Positions 52,884 through 62,262 of a stretch of DNA of 64,000 nucleotides are shown in pieces; position 1 is the stretch's first letter; each line of letters opens with the position of its first letter. The notes beneath the pieces are model-generated. The model had not been told where the DNA came from. It saw only the letters and a list, made by a program, of their open reading frames with translations, and did not search any database. Source of the stretch: Neobacillus rhizophilus (GTDB taxonomy: Bacteria; Bacillota; Bacilli; Bacillales; Cytobacillaceae); NCBI RefSeq assembly GCF_018343535.1, contig NZ_JAGYPF010000005.1, forward strand, positions 62,001 to 126,000, written 5' to 3'. Position numbers and translations under genes: made by a program.

Positions 52884-52986
52884 TTAGAGAATCCGCATTG
52901 AATCAGGACTTTTTTAACTCTATAATGAAATTGGAGACATTTTCGGATACGGTTAGATTGGAATTTGATTATAAAGGGTGAAGGTC

Positions 52987-54303
52987 TTGGCGACAAAGCA
53001 TGAACAAATTTTAGAATATATTGATGGACTGCCAATCGGGGAGAAAATCTCTGTCAGGCAAATTGCCAAAGCAATGAGTGTCAGCGAAGGAACTGCTTAT
53101 CGTGCCATTAAAGAAGCCGAGAATAAAGGCTATGTCAGTACGATAGAACGGGTTGGCACGATTCGGATTGAACGGAAGAAAAAGGAAAATATTGAAAAAC
53201 TCACCTTTGCGGAAGTGGTCAACATTGTCGACGGTCAAGTATTGGGCGGAAGAACGGGACTGCATAAAACGCTCAATAAATTTGTGATCGGTGCTATGAA
53301 ATTGGAAGCGATGATGCGCTACACTGAGGCAGGAAATCTGTTAATCGTCGGAAATCGGACACAGGCCCATGAGCTTGCGTTGAAAGCTGGAGCAGCCGTA
53401 CTCGTTACCGGAGGCTTTGACACGGAGGAGCAAGTTAAACGACTAGCAGACGAACTTGAGCTTCCGGTAATCTCTTCAAGCTACGACACTTTTACTGTTG
53501 CTACGATGATAAATCGGGCGATTTACGACCAATTAATTAAAAAAGAAATAATTTTAGTAGAAGATATCTTAACACCTTTATCGGAGACTTATTATTTAAA
53601 ATCAACCGATAAGGTTTCAAGGTGGCATGAATTAAACCAGCAAACTACACATAGCCGCTACCCTGTTGTTGACCATAACATGAGAATTCAGGGGATGGTA
53701 ACAAGCAAAGATGTTTTGGGTCAGGATATGGATATAACGATTGATAAAATAATGACAAGGCAGCCTATGACTGTAAACGGTAAAACAAGTATTGCTTCAA
53801 CGGCGCATATGATGGTCTGGGAAGGGATAGAGGTACTTCCTGTAGCGGACGACTCCAATCACCTAGACGGTCTGATCAGCAGGCAGGATGTCCTGAAGGC
53901 ACTGCAAATGAACCAGCGGCAGCCACAGGTGGGGGTAACTCTTGATGATATTGTCACCAATCAAATAGGAATTTTACAGGGGAAAGATAAAGGGGAAGAT
54001 GCATTTACCTGTGAAGTGACCCCGCAAATGACAAATCACCTTGGAACCATTTCCTATGGTGTATTTACGACCATCGTCTCCGACGCCGCTAACCGAGTGC
54101 TGAGAAGCTATAAAAAAGGCGATCTTGTCGTCGAAAATATGACAATTTACTTTATTAAACCCGTTCAAATGGAAAGTACATTGGAAATCTATCCAAGAGT
54201 GCTGGAAGTAGGTCGAAAGTTTGGAAAGGTAGACGTGGAAGTATTTAATGAAGGCGTTCTTGTCGGAAAAGCAATGATGATGTGCCAATTGATTGACAGA
54301 TAA
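52987..54303 (+). CDS. ytoI: YtoI, HTH-DRTGG-CBS-hotdog regulator-like protein
   Basis: A 438-residue multidomain protein. Seen in order: winged-helix segment (ISVRQIAKAMSVSEGTAYRA, about residues 20-40), DRTGG domain (about 75-185), two CBS motifs (about 195-310, TPLSETYYLKSTDKVSRW; RYPVVDHNMRIQGMVT), and a C-terminal hotdog/thioesterase-like domain (about 330-435). Known: YtoI of Bacillus; ligand and targets unknown. TTG 52987 follows GGGTGAAGG and gives the family start MATKHEQIL; the GTG at 52978 overlaps that site. Confidence 0.9.
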   Translation: MATKHEQILEYIDGLPIGEKISVRQIAKAMSVSEGTAYRAIKEAENKGYVSTIERVGTIRIERKKKENIEKLTFAEVVNIVDGQVLGGRTGLHKTLNKFVIGAMKLEAMMRYTEAGNLLIVGNRTQAHELALKAGAAVLVTGGFDTEEQVKRLADELELPVISSSYDTFTVATMINRAIYDQLIKKEIILVEDILTPLSETYYLKSTDKVSRWHELNQQTTHSRYPVVDHNMRIQGMVTSKDVLGQDMDITIDKIMTRQPMTVNGKTSIASTAHMMVWEGIEVLPVADDSNHLDGLISRQDVLKALQMNQRQPQVGVTLDDIVTNQIGILQGKDKGEDAFTCEVTPQMTNHLGTISYGVFTTIVSDAANRVLRSYKKGDLVVENMTIYFIKPVQMESTLEIYPRVLEVGRKFGKVDVEVFNEGVLVGKAMMMCQLIDR

Positions 54304-54310
54304 CATGACA

Positions 54311-54346
54311 AATAGCCGCTTCCTTCGTATTTAGGGAGCGGCTATA
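54311..54346. terminator. Two-way terminator between ytoI and ytpI
   Basis: ATAGCCGCT pairs with AGCGGCTAT over an inner CC/GG step; A- and T-rich on both outer sides. Confidence 0.82.
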
Positions 54347-54352
54347 ATTATA

Positions 54353-54661
54353 TTATTTTTCTGCCTCAAGCATTTCAGCTTCTTCAATAGCAAACCGATG
54401 GTAATGCTTATACTTTTTGAATCCTACCCAACTAAATAAGACTCCATATATAATGAATATGGCTGCAACGATATAAGACGCAGTTGAGGTGGAAAGAAAG
54501 ATGGTATTAATCCCAAACATAAGGACAAAAAGTCCGAGGGCAATATTGGACTTAGCGGAAAGCCATTTCTTTTCAACAGGACGGTTGCTCCGGATATATT
54601 TTGTTTTATAAAATAAATAAAAAGCAAATAAAATAACGATAAGAAAAACCAAACCTAGCAT
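54353..54661 (-). CDS. ytpI: YtpI-like membrane protein
   Basis: A 102-residue integral membrane protein with three hydrophobic segments (about residues 2-18, 40-58, 63-82) and an acidic tail ending EEAEMLEAEK. Length, topology and place between ytoI and nrnA (opposite strand) match YtpI of B. subtilis. Function unknown. TTGGAGG precedes the ATG on the minus strand. Confidence 0.87.
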   Translation of the reverse strand: MLGLVFLIVILFAFYLFYKTKYIRSNRPVEKKWLSAKSNIALGLFVLMFGINTIFLSTSTASYIVAAIFIIYGVLFSWVGFKKYKHYHRFAIEEAEMLEAEK

Positions 54662-54759
54662 CTAATGTTCCTCCAATTTTAAAAATCACCTAATATTTTA
54701 CCTGTATTTGAAGGGAAATGCTACAATGTTTATAAAAGGATGGTTGAAAAGGAGAATAT

Positions 54760-55692
54760 ATGAAAGAGAAAATACTGGAAACAATCAAACAATATGACAC
54801 GATTATTATCCATCGCCACGTTCGTCCTGATCCTGATGCCTATGGTTCACAGGGCGGACTGGCAGCTATCTTAAAGGCGTCTTTTCCGGAGAAGAATATT
54901 TATGCGGTAGGGCAGGAGGAGCCGACTCTTCACTTTATGAGAAGGTTGGATGAAATCGCAGAAGAAGTTTATGAGGGCGCACTGGTGATCGTCTGCGATA
55001 CAGCCAATCAAGAAAGGATTGACGATAAGCGCTATACTAAGGGGGATATGCTGATTAAAATCGATCATCACCCAAATGAAGATCCGTATGGCGATTTACT
55101 CTGGGTCGATACGGCTGCTAGTTCTTGCAGCGAAATGATTTATGAATTTTATTTAGATGGAAAAGAAAAAGGGCTAAAAATAAATGATGAAGCAGCAAGG
55201 CTGTTATTCGGCGGCATCGTCGGGGATACCGGAAGATTTCTGTTTCCGAGTACAACGGACAAGACATTTGCCTATGCGGGAGAGTTGATCCACTTTAATT
55301 TCTCGCGTACAGAGTTGTTTGACAGAATGTATGAACTAGAACCAAATATTATTAAGTTAAATGGGTACATATTGCAGAACTTTGAAATGCAAGAAAACGG
55401 AGTTGCAGCAGTGAGACTGACAAAGGAATTGCTTGAGGAATACCAGGCAAGACCTGCGGAAGCGTCATTATTAGTCAGTACCTTAGGCGATGTAAAAGGG
55501 ATTAAAGCATGGGTTTTCTTCATTGAGGAAAGCGACCAAATAAGGGTGCGGCTGCGTTCAAAGGGACCGGTCATCAATGTGGTCGCTAGGAAGTTTAACG
55601 GAGGAGGCCATCCGTTAGCGGCAGGTGCCTCCATCTATTCTTGGGATGAAGTAGATAATGTGCTTAGAGAACTACATGCGGTTTGTAAATAA
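54760..55692 (+). CDS. nrnA: Oligoribonuclease / pAp phosphatase NrnA
   Basis: A 310-residue DHH/DHHA1 phosphoesterase. Seen: IIIHRHVRPDPDAYGSQGGL (about 15-34), CDTANQERID (about 88), the DHH triad in IDHHPNEDPYGD (about 101) and the DHHA1 loop NGGGHPLAAGAS (about 279). Known: degrades nanoRNA dinucleotides and dephosphorylates pAp; manganese-dependent, cytoplasmic. AAAGGAGAATAT precedes the ATG. Confidence 0.95.
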   Translation: MKEKILETIKQYDTIIIHRHVRPDPDAYGSQGGLAAILKASFPEKNIYAVGQEEPTLHFMRRLDEIAEEVYEGALVIVCDTANQERIDDKRYTKGDMLIKIDHHPNEDPYGDLLWVDTAASSCSEMIYEFYLDGKEKGLKINDEAARLLFGGIVGDTGRFLFPSTTDKTFAYAGELIHFNFSRTELFDRMYELEPNIIKLNGYILQNFEMQENGVAAVRLTKELLEEYQARPAEASLLVSTLGDVKGIKAWVFFIEESDQIRVRLRSKGPVINVVARKFNGGGHPLAAGASIYSWDEVDNVLRELHAVCK

Positions 55693-55697
55693 TACAC

Positions 55698-55731
55698 AAA
55701 GAAACGGCCTGGCAGCGGCCGTTTCTTTATT
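55698..55731 (+). terminator. Terminator after nrnA
   Basis: AAAGAAACGGCC pairs with GGCCGTTTCTTT around TGGCAGC, followed by ATTC. Confidence 0.88.
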
Positions 55732-55732
55732 C

Positions 55733-55840
55733 GGTTAATAGGAAATAATAAATTTTCACAAATTTATTATTTCCTAACGCATGAATTCAACTACGTCCCT
55801 GTATTCGTCCTATCGGACTCGCCAATCGACGAGTTTTCAT
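55733..55840 (-). repeat. Family B element with an extra outer hairpin
   Basis: Core on the minus strand (CGTCGATTGGCGAG, GTCC-GATA-GGAC, GAATACAGGGACGTAG, TTGAATTCATGCG) followed by a perfect stem GGAAATAATAAATT / AATTTATTATTTCC at about 55741-55773. Separates nrnA from the convergent ytrI; its first hairpin overlaps the end of ytrI. Confidence 0.82.
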
Positions 55841-56340
55841 TCAGCAAATTCCATTTCCAATTGAATGGTCAGTGTCGTATAGATAACCATTTCCTTTACC
55901 TTAAGCCGGTAGCGCTTTTCGTTTAATTCATATGGTTTGTTTTCGATGATTTTTTTCAGCATGTCTTTGCTCTTAGCGACTGTTTCCAAATCTTTGGCCA
56001 GCACTATTTTGATATCATCTCTGACTGCTTCCTCTGTTTGAAAAACACTGAATTGATCTAGTTTGTATTTCTCCCAGTTGGTTATTCGGATATTTATTTT
56101 TTCAATCGTGATTTTTCCTAAATTTTTATTATTCAATTCAGCGTAATCTTGCTGCCAAATTTTAACGTCGTCTTTTAACTCTGCTATATCCTTCTGCTGC
56201 TTTCTGATTAATTTTGCATTGTCCTCTTGAAAAACTCCATAAATATATAAAAATATGCACCAGCTGATGGCACCGCCAACGGCCATTCCGGAAATAAAAC
56301 GCTGCCACGAAGGTCTGCGGTAATAAGGCGGAATTCTCAT
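55837..56340 (-). CDS. ytrI: Sporulation membrane protein YtrI
   Basis: A 167-residue protein with a basic start (RIPPYYRRPSWQRF), one membrane helix (about residues 16-35) and an outside domain with a coiled-coil-like segment (about 36-75). Known: YtrI is a SigE-controlled protein needed for efficient sporulation. Its ATG overlaps the ytrH stop (ATGA), so it is translated with ytrH from one mother-cell transcript. Confidence 0.9.
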   Translation of the reverse strand: MRIPPYYRRPSWQRFISGMAVGGAISWCIFLYIYGVFQEDNAKLIRKQQKDIAELKDDVKIWQQDYAELNNKNLGKITIEKINIRITNWEKYKLDQFSVFQTEEAVRDDIKIVLAKDLETVAKSKDMLKKIIENKPYELNEKRYRLKVKEMVIYTTLTIQLEMEFAE

Positions 56341-56675
56341 GACGAAATATGCTCCTGGGTCAGCCAGTTAATGATCAGTGCACCTGTCTGGGCACCGCCC
56401 AAGGCCGAAAGAATTAATAGAAATTGCTTAAATAGGTCTTTCGTATCGGCGTTTAAAAAACCGCGTTCAAATGTATAAACCGCATCAAAAGTTCCTCCTA
56501 TCGCCGCTACAATCGCCCAAATTCTAAGGGCGGATGATAATCGGTAAACTGTTGTTAATGGAGGCTGTCCAGTTATAAAGGAGGCAATCCCCCCAATAAG
56601 CGAACCTCCCAGCACAACTCCCAAGGCAATAAAATAGCTTTCGATAAAAGCTGGAAAAAAACCAAGTTCTTTCAT
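56337..56675 (-). CDS. ytrH: Sporulation membrane protein YtrH
   Basis: A 112-residue membrane protein with about three hydrophobic segments (about residues 8-33, 48-64, 83-104). Matches YtrH in length, start (MKELGFFPAFIESYFIALG) and in lying divergent to dnaE. Known: SigE regulon, sporulation. Preceded on the minus strand by TTGAAGGA and the SigE promoter below. Confidence 0.92.
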   Translation of the reverse strand: MKELGFFPAFIESYFIALGVVLGGSLIGGIASFITGQPPLTTVYRLSSALRIWAIVAAIGGTFDAVYTFERGFLNADTKDLFKQFLLILSALGGAQTGALIINWLTQEHISS

Positions 56676-56714
56676 TCCTTCAACCGCCTTTGTCTAGCCA
56701 AATGATCTTTATAC

Positions 56715-56744
56715 ATTTATATGGACAAGTGCAATTTAATATGA
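56715..56744 (-). promoter_or_regulatory. SigE-type promoter of ytrH-ytrI
   Basis: On the minus strand -35 TCATATT (56744-56738), 14-base spacer, -10 CATATAAAT (56723-56715), a good fit to the mother-cell SigE consensus. Confidence 0.75.
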
Positions 56745-56835
56745 GTTGGCAGTGAAAAATAGAACATATTTTCTTTTTTTCATATCAAGTTTTATAATGG
56801 AAGTAAGATAAAAGTAGAATGAGAGGTGTGACCGG

Positions 56836-59800
56836 ATGTCTTTTATTCACCTTCATGTATATAGTGCGTATAGTTTATTGACCAGCACGGCGTCTGTATC
56901 CGATTTAGTGGAGAATGCCCGAAACAAAGGATTTCGAACGCTGGCATTAACCGACCGGAATGTTATGTACGGGACGATTGAATTTTATAAGCTTTGCAAA
57001 AAACAGCAAATAAAACCAATTATCGGACTGACGGTGGATATCGAAAGTGAACGGATGGAAGAAGAAACGTATCCACTTGTGTTGTTAGCGGAAAATGACG
57101 CAGGCTATAAGAATCTATTAAAAATATCCAGTGCCGTGCAAACAAAGGCTGAAAATGGAATTCCTCACAAATGGCTCAAGGCTTATTCTAAGGGGCTCAT
57201 TGCCATTACACCGGGAATAGAAGGCGAGATTGAGCAGGCTTTATTAACAAACGAAGTGGCTTTGGCCAAAGATCTTGCTCTTGAACTTTCCGGTATTTTT
57301 GGCTGCGGCAATTTTTATCTTGCCCTTCAAGACCATCAGCTTGAACAGGAAAAAACACTTAGGGAACCGCTTCTCCGGCTTTCAAAAGAATGGAATATCC
57401 CGCTCGCAGCCACCAATCAAGTCTATTATTTGGAAAAAGAAGATATGTTTGCTCATGAATGTCTGTTAGCCATTAAGAATGGCGACAAATTGCAGGACGA
57501 CCATCGGCAGCAGCTGGGCAGTGACCAATTCTATTTAAAAAGTTCCGCTGAAATGGCTGAGTGCTTTGCGGATTTCCCGGAGGCGCTGGAAAATACGCTT
57601 AGGATTGCTGAACGTTGTAATATAAACATAAATTTAGACAAAACATACCTGCCTTCCTTTCCAACGGAAAACGGCATACCTGCCGAAGAGTATCTGGAAA
57701 AACTTTGTCAAAAAGGTTTAAAGGAAAGAATTTCGGAGGAACCATCAACGAAGTACTTGGACCGCTTGGCCTATGAATTGAATGTAATTAAGCGGATGCA
57801 GTTCAGCAATTATTTTTTAATTGTTTGGGATTTTATGAGATACGCACGGGAAAAGGGGATTTTAACCGGACCGGGCAGGGGATCTGCTGCTGGGTCCCTG
57901 GTCGCCTATGTGTTATACATAACCGATGTTGACCCGCTTGAGCATAATCTGTTATTTGAGAGATTTTTAAATCCTGAACGGATTTCCATGCCTGATATTG
58001 ATATCGATTTTCCCGACCATCGCCGGGATGAGGTCATTGAATATGTGGCACAAAAATATGGAGAGCTGCATGTTGCACAAATTGCTACATTCGGTACACT
58101 TGCTGCGAAAGCGGCCTTAAGGGATGTCGGCAGGGTGTTTGGTCTAAATACGAAAGAGTTGGATTATATGTCAAGGCTTATTCCTTCTCGCCCGGGTCTA
58201 ACCTTAAAGGATGCCTATAAGGAATCGGAAGGTTTACGGAAATTCATCCAGGAGACTCCTTTAAATAGCCGATTGTTTAATACAGCGCTGAAACTGGAAG
58301 GGCTGCCCCGTCACACCTCAACGCATGCTGCAGGTGTTGTCATCAGTGAGAAGCCGTTAATCGACTTAATTCCGATTCAGCAAGGATCAGGTGAGATTTT
58401 TTTAACCCAGTTTTCTATGGAATACTTAGAGGAACTGGGCCTGCTCAAAATGGACTTCTTGGGGCTTAGAAATTTATCGTTAATTGAAACGATCCTATCT
58501 TCCATCTATCGCCACACAGGAAGGAGATTGGATATTGGCTCTATTCCGCTTGATGATGCAAAAACCTTCAATCTATTAGCTCAAGGCGAAACAACAGGTA
58601 TTTTTCAGCTTGAATCAGAGGGAATGAGGAAGGTGTTAACACGCCTGAAGCCGACTCGTTTTGAGGATATTGTCGCTGTCAATGCTTTGTACAGGCCGGG
58701 TCCGATGGAAAATATCCCGCTTTTTATTGACAGGAAGCATGGCCTGCAGAAAATTGATTATCCGCATCCTGACCTTCAGACAATCCTTGAGAATACGTAC
58801 GGGGTCATTGTCTATCAAGAACAAATTATGCAGATTGCTTCCATCATGGCAGGATTTTCCCTTGGTGAAGCAGATCTGTTAAGAAGAGCGGTCGGGAAGA
58901 AACAAAAAGAAGTGTTGGATAAAGAGCGTCAGCATTTTGTCCGAGGCGCGCTGAAGAAGGGATACAGCGAAGCTTTGGCGAATGAAATATATGATTTGAT
59001 TGTCCGATTCGCCAATTATGGGTTTAATCGCAGCCATGCGGTGGCTTATAGCTTAATTGCCTATCAGCTCGCCTTTTTAAAAGCCAATTATCAGGTTCAC
59101 TTTATGGCTGGCCTGCTTACCTCCGCCATCGGAAACGAAGCGAAAATCGGCCAGTATATTTTAGAAGCAAAACAAAAGGAAATCGCTATTCTGTCTCCTT
59201 CCATTAATTTGAGTACTTATTTATTTCAAGTGGAGAAAGGGAAAATCCGCTATAGTCTGGGGGCCATCCGCGGGGTCGGGGCGGCTGCTTTGAAGGAAAT
59301 TTTTCAAGCGAGAAAACGAAAGAAGTTTAGCGATTTATTTGATTTTTGTATCAGGGTATCGGGAAAGGCAATCAATCGCAAAACACTTGAATATCTGGTC
59401 TATTCCGGCAGTTTTGATGAATTTGGGGAGGACCGGGCCGTGCTCTTGGCCAGTCTGGATGTTGCGATTGAGCATGCGCAAATATTTAAAATGGATGACA
59501 CAAATCAAATTGATATGTTCGAGGATGAAATGATTCCGAAACCGAAATATGTGCAGGTTGATGAAATGACCCAACAAATAAAGCTTTCCTATGAAAAAGA
59601 GGCGCTTGGTTTATATCTTTCTGATCACCCAATCTCTATTTATGAAAAAAAGCTTAGACGGGCAGGTGCTCAAGCCTTATTTCAATTAAATAGCCAGGGC
59701 AGGAAGGCGGCAGCAGGAGTCTACATTACATCCAAAAAATCAATCCGGACGAAAAAAGGGGAATCAATGGCCTTTTTAACTATAAGTGATCCAACCGGTG

Positions 59801-60201
59801 AAATGGAGGCGGTCGTTTTTCCTGATGCATACCGAAAATTTTCCCAATACTTAGGGGAAGGATGCTTTGCCCTGCTTGAAGGGAAAGTCGAAGAACGTGA
59901 TGGAAAGCAGCAATTGATTATTCAACAAGTTACAGAAATCGAGAAATGGCTGGATGCGCATGCAGACAGACAGCCTGTGCTGTATTTAAAAATCACCCAA
60001 GACAAGGAAAATGAAAGGACTCTCCAAGAATTAAACAAGCTTCTAAGTAGAAATAAGGGTAATGCAACGGTAGTCATGCATTATGAAACCACAAAGAAAA
60101 CTGTAAGATTAGGCGCGGAAATAAATATTAACCCCCATCCGGAAATCATCCAATCCTTAAAGGATTTATTGGGTGGTCATAATGTAGTCCTGAAAGATTA
60201 A
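56836..60201 (+). CDS. dnaE: DNA polymerase III subunit alpha DnaE
   Basis: A 1121-residue C-family polymerase. Seen: N-terminal PHP domain (HLHVYSAYSLL, about residues 5-15), catalytic PDIDIDFPDHRRDEV (about 385-399), YGVIVYQEQIMQIAS (about 655), NRSHAVAYSLIAYQ, and a C-terminal OB-fold (about 960-1060). Known: in Bacillus DnaE extends RNA primers on the lagging strand before PolC takes over. GAGAGGTGTGACC precedes the ATG; TATAAT at 56793-56798 may be its -10. Confidence 0.97.
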   Translation: MSFIHLHVYSAYSLLTSTASVSDLVENARNKGFRTLALTDRNVMYGTIEFYKLCKKQQIKPIIGLTVDIESERMEEETYPLVLLAENDAGYKNLLKISSAVQTKAENGIPHKWLKAYSKGLIAITPGIEGEIEQALLTNEVALAKDLALELSGIFGCGNFYLALQDHQLEQEKTLREPLLRLSKEWNIPLAATNQVYYLEKEDMFAHECLLAIKNGDKLQDDHRQQLGSDQFYLKSSAEMAECFADFPEALENTLRIAERCNININLDKTYLPSFPTENGIPAEEYLEKLCQKGLKERISEEPSTKYLDRLAYELNVIKRMQFSNYFLIVWDFMRYAREKGILTGPGRGSAAGSLVAYVLYITDVDPLEHNLLFERFLNPERISMPDIDIDFPDHRRDEVIEYVAQKYGELHVAQIATFGTLAAKAALRDVGRVFGLNTKELDYMSRLIPSRPGLTLKDAYKESEGLRKFIQETPLNSRLFNTALKLEGLPRHTSTHAAGVVISEKPLIDLIPIQQGSGEIFLTQFSMEYLEELGLLKMDFLGLRNLSLIETILSSIYRHTGRRLDIGSIPLDDAKTFNLLAQGETTGIFQLESEGMRKVLTRLKPTRFEDIVAVNALYRPGPMENIPLFIDRKHGLQKIDYPHPDLQTILENTYGVIVYQEQIMQIASIMAGFSLGEADLLRRAVGKKQKEVLDKERQHFVRGALKKGYSEALANEIYDLIVRFANYGFNRSHAVAYSLIAYQLAFLKANYQVHFMAGLLTSAIGNEAKIGQYILEAKQKEIAILSPSINLSTYLFQVEKGKIRYSLGAIRGVGAAALKEIFQARKRKKFSDLFDFCIRVSGKAINRKTLEYLVYSGSFDEFGEDRAVLLASLDVAIEHAQIFKMDDTNQIDMFEDEMIPKPKYVQVDEMTQQIKLSYEKEALGLYLSDHPISIYEKKLRRAGAQALFQLNSQGRKAAAGVYITSKKSIRTKKGESMAFLTISDPTGEMEAVVFPDAYRKFSQYLGEGCFALLEGKVEERDGKQQLIIQQVTEIEKWLDAHADRQPVLYLKITQDKENERTLQELNKLLSRNKGNATVVMHYETTKKTVRLGAEININPHPEIIQSLKDLLGGHNVVLKD

Positions 60202-60204
60202 ATC

Positions 60205-60232
60205 TTTACAACTTTCGAAGATATGTTATAGT
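60205..60232 (+). promoter_or_regulatory. Promoter of ytsJ
   Basis: -35 TTTACA (60205-60210), 16-base spacer, extended -10 TGTTATAGT (60224-60232). The expected start near 60239 lies just before the palindrome at 60248. Confidence 0.75.
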
Positions 60233-60247
60233 GGTAAGGAGACATGT

Positions 60248-60260
60248 GTGGTCTGACCAC
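60248..60260 (+). promoter_or_regulatory. Candidate FadR-type operator before ytsJ
   Basis: GTGGTCTGACCAC, a perfect palindrome around a central T. Its core TGGTCTGACCA fits the FadR-subfamily consensus TNGTNNNACNA exactly. It lies just downstream of the -10 box, a repressor position. A near-identical site stands before accD. Confidence 0.68.
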
Positions 60261-60316
60261 CAATGTTAAAACGGGGAATTTATTTTATTTTTTTATTCAT
60301 TTGCGGGGTGACAGTC

Positions 60317-61555
60317 TTGACTTTAAGAGAAGAAGCATTACATATGCATCGAATTAATAAAGGGAAATTAGAGTCGAAATCGAAGGTGCCAGTAAGAAAT
60401 GCACAGGATTTAAGCTTAGCCTATTCTCCAGGTGTAGCGGAACCTTGTAAGGATATTTATGAAAAACCGGAAACTGTCTACGACTATACAATGAAAGGGA
60501 ATATGGTTGCAGTTGTTTCTGACGGAACAGCCGTACTTGGACTTGGCAATATTGGCCCTGAAGCAGCGCTGCCGGTAATGGAGGGTAAAGCGGTCTTGTT
60601 TAAGAGCTTTGCTGGCGTTGATGCCTTTCCAATTTGTTTAAACACCACCGATGTAGACAAAATTGTTGAGACTGTTAAGCTTTTAGAACCTACCTTTGGT
60701 GGGGTAAATCTTGAAGATATTGCCGCCCCAAATTGCTTTGTCATTGAGGAAAGACTAAAGAAGGAAGCGAATATTCCAGTGTTCCATGATGACCAGCATG
60801 GGACAGCTATTGTAACCGTGGCAGGACTTGTCAATGCTTTAAAGCTGACAGGCAAGAAAATGACGGAGATTAAAGTCGTTGCTAATGGTGCAGGAGCTGC
60901 AGGGATTGCCATTATAAAATTGTTATTTAGCTATGGTGTAAGAGACATCATCATGTGTGACACTAAAGGTGCGATATACGAAGGCCGTCCTGAAGGCATG
61001 AACAATGTGAAGGCTGAAGTGGCGAAGTATACGAACCGCGACAGCTTGGCAGGAAGCCTGAAGGATGTAATTAAGGGTGCCGATGTATTCATCGGAGTTT
61101 CCGCTGCGGGTTCATTAACGAAAGAAATGGTTGCATCCATGAATACTGATCCGATTATTTTTGCGATGGCAAACCCGGTTCCGGAAATTATGCCTGATGA
61201 AGCGAAAGAAGCAGGGGCAAAAGTGGTGGGAACTGGACGTTCTGATTTTCCAAATCAGGTAAACAATGTTCTTGCATTCCCTGGGATTTTCCGCGGAGCA
61301 CTTGATGTTCGGGCTACCCATATTAATGAAAAAATGAAAATTGCTGCTGTTGAAGCCATTGCTGGTTTGATTAAGGAAGAGGAAATCAATGCAGACTATG
61401 TCATTCCGGGGCCATTTGACCCGCGGGTTGCTCCTAATGTTGCCGCTGCAGTAGCAAAAGCTGCTATGGAAACAGGTGTAGCACGGATAAAAGTAGATCC
61501 TGAAGAAATAAAGGAAAAAACAAAAAGGCTCGCTCTAATTGGCAAAAGTGAGTGA
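60317..61555 (+). CDS. ytsJ: NAD(P)-dependent malic enzyme YtsJ
   Basis: A 412-residue malic enzyme of the short bacterial type. Seen: SLAYSPGVAEPC near residue 33, FHDDQHGTAIV near 155, NAD(P)-binding VVANGAGAAGIAI near 190 and MANPVPEIMPDEA near 285. Known: oxidative decarboxylation of malate to pyruvate; YtsJ prefers NADP and is the main malate-utilisation enzyme in B. subtilis. TTG 60317 follows GGGGTG and matches the YtsJ start; the ATG at 60263 would add an 18-residue hydrophobic leader not in the family. Overlaps the regulator gene. Confidence 0.95.
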   Translation: MTLREEALHMHRINKGKLESKSKVPVRNAQDLSLAYSPGVAEPCKDIYEKPETVYDYTMKGNMVAVVSDGTAVLGLGNIGPEAALPVMEGKAVLFKSFAGVDAFPICLNTTDVDKIVETVKLLEPTFGGVNLEDIAAPNCFVIEERLKKEANIPVFHDDQHGTAIVTVAGLVNALKLTGKKMTEIKVVANGAGAAGIAIIKLLFSYGVRDIIMCDTKGAIYEGRPEGMNNVKAEVAKYTNRDSLAGSLKDVIKGADVFIGVSAAGSLTKEMVASMNTDPIIFAMANPVPEIMPDEAKEAGAKVVGTGRSDFPNQVNNVLAFPGIFRGALDVRATHINEKMKIAAVEAIAGLIKEEEINADYVIPGPFDPRVAPNVAAAVAKAAMETGVARIKVDPEEIKEKTKRLALIGKSE

Positions 61556-62177
61556 TTCTTTCGTGAGCAATTCTAAAGTGTACCTAGAGATTTTAAAACA
61601 GCTAAGAGAAATGATAACGGATGATGGACTAAAGCAGGGGGATAAAATTCCTTCGGAACGTGAACTGTCTGAGCGCCTGAATGTCGGGCGCTCTTCCGTT
61701 AGAGAAGCACTGAGAGCTTTGGAACTGTTAGGTTTAATTGAAACACGCCGGGGGGAGGGTACTTATCTTCGTGACTTCCGGGGTAATCAATTGGTCCAGC
61801 TTCTCAGCACGTTTATTTTGCAGGATGAAAAAGCAAAACTGGATGTCTTCGAAACAAAAAACTTTATTGAAATGGATGGTCTGCGCCTCGCACTGAAAAG
61901 AATGGACCGATTGAATATCGCTGCCGTGAAAGATTGGGTGACGGAGTCAGAAGGATTCCAGGATGATGAATTTTTTTATCAGATTTTTGAAGCCGCAGAC
62001 AACCATCTTTTTTTTAAGATTTGGGAAATCTTAAAGGATTACTATCATTCGTTATCTTCTTCTCCTGTAGAGTACAAGCGTGAAGACTATCTATATTTAT
62101 TGGATGCAATGGCTGATAAAGACGAAATGAAGGTCTTTTTGGCATACGGCCAACTACGAAAATTGTCATCTGTCTAA
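61539..62177 (+). CDS. FadR/GntR-family transcriptional regulator
   Basis: A GntR-type regulator of up to 212 residues. Seen: winged helix with DKIPSERELSERLNVGRSSVREALRALELLGL (read in two parts, about residues 35-66) and RRGEGTYLRDF, then an all-helical FCD-like effector domain. The start is uncertain: TTG 61539, GTG 61548 or GTG 61563, all overlapping or touching the ytsJ end. Known: FadR subgroup members sense acids or acyl-CoAs. Palindromes of its class stand before ytsJ and accD, suggesting it controls both. Ligand unknown. Confidence 0.88.
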   Translation: MAKVSDSFVSNSKVYLEILKQLREMITDDGLKQGDKIPSERELSERLNVGRSSVREALRALELLGLIETRRGEGTYLRDFRGNQLVQLLSTFILQDEKAKLDVFETKNFIEMDGLRLALKRMDRLNIAAVKDWVTESEGFQDDEFFYQIFEAADNHLFFKIWEILKDYYHSLSSSPVEYKREDYLYLLDAMADKDEMKVFLAYGQLRKLSSV

Positions 62178-62230
62178 CGACAGAAAGCAACAGATTTTGA
62201 ACTTTTTTTATTTTATAGTAAATTATACAA

Positions 62231-62256
62231 GCCCCCTACATAGGGCATTTTTAAAT
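62231..62256 (+). terminator. Weak terminator after the regulator gene
   Basis: GCCCCCT-ACAT-AGGGC followed by ATTTTT. Only a 4-6 base stem, so leakage into accD is likely. Confidence 0.45.
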
Positions 62257-62262
62257 CCTTCA

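Noticed and set aside
60263..60316. ATG-started 18-residue hydrophobic extension of YtsJ
   Set aside because: Malic enzymes are cytoplasmic, the extension is not in the family, and GGGGTG sits correctly before TTG 60317.
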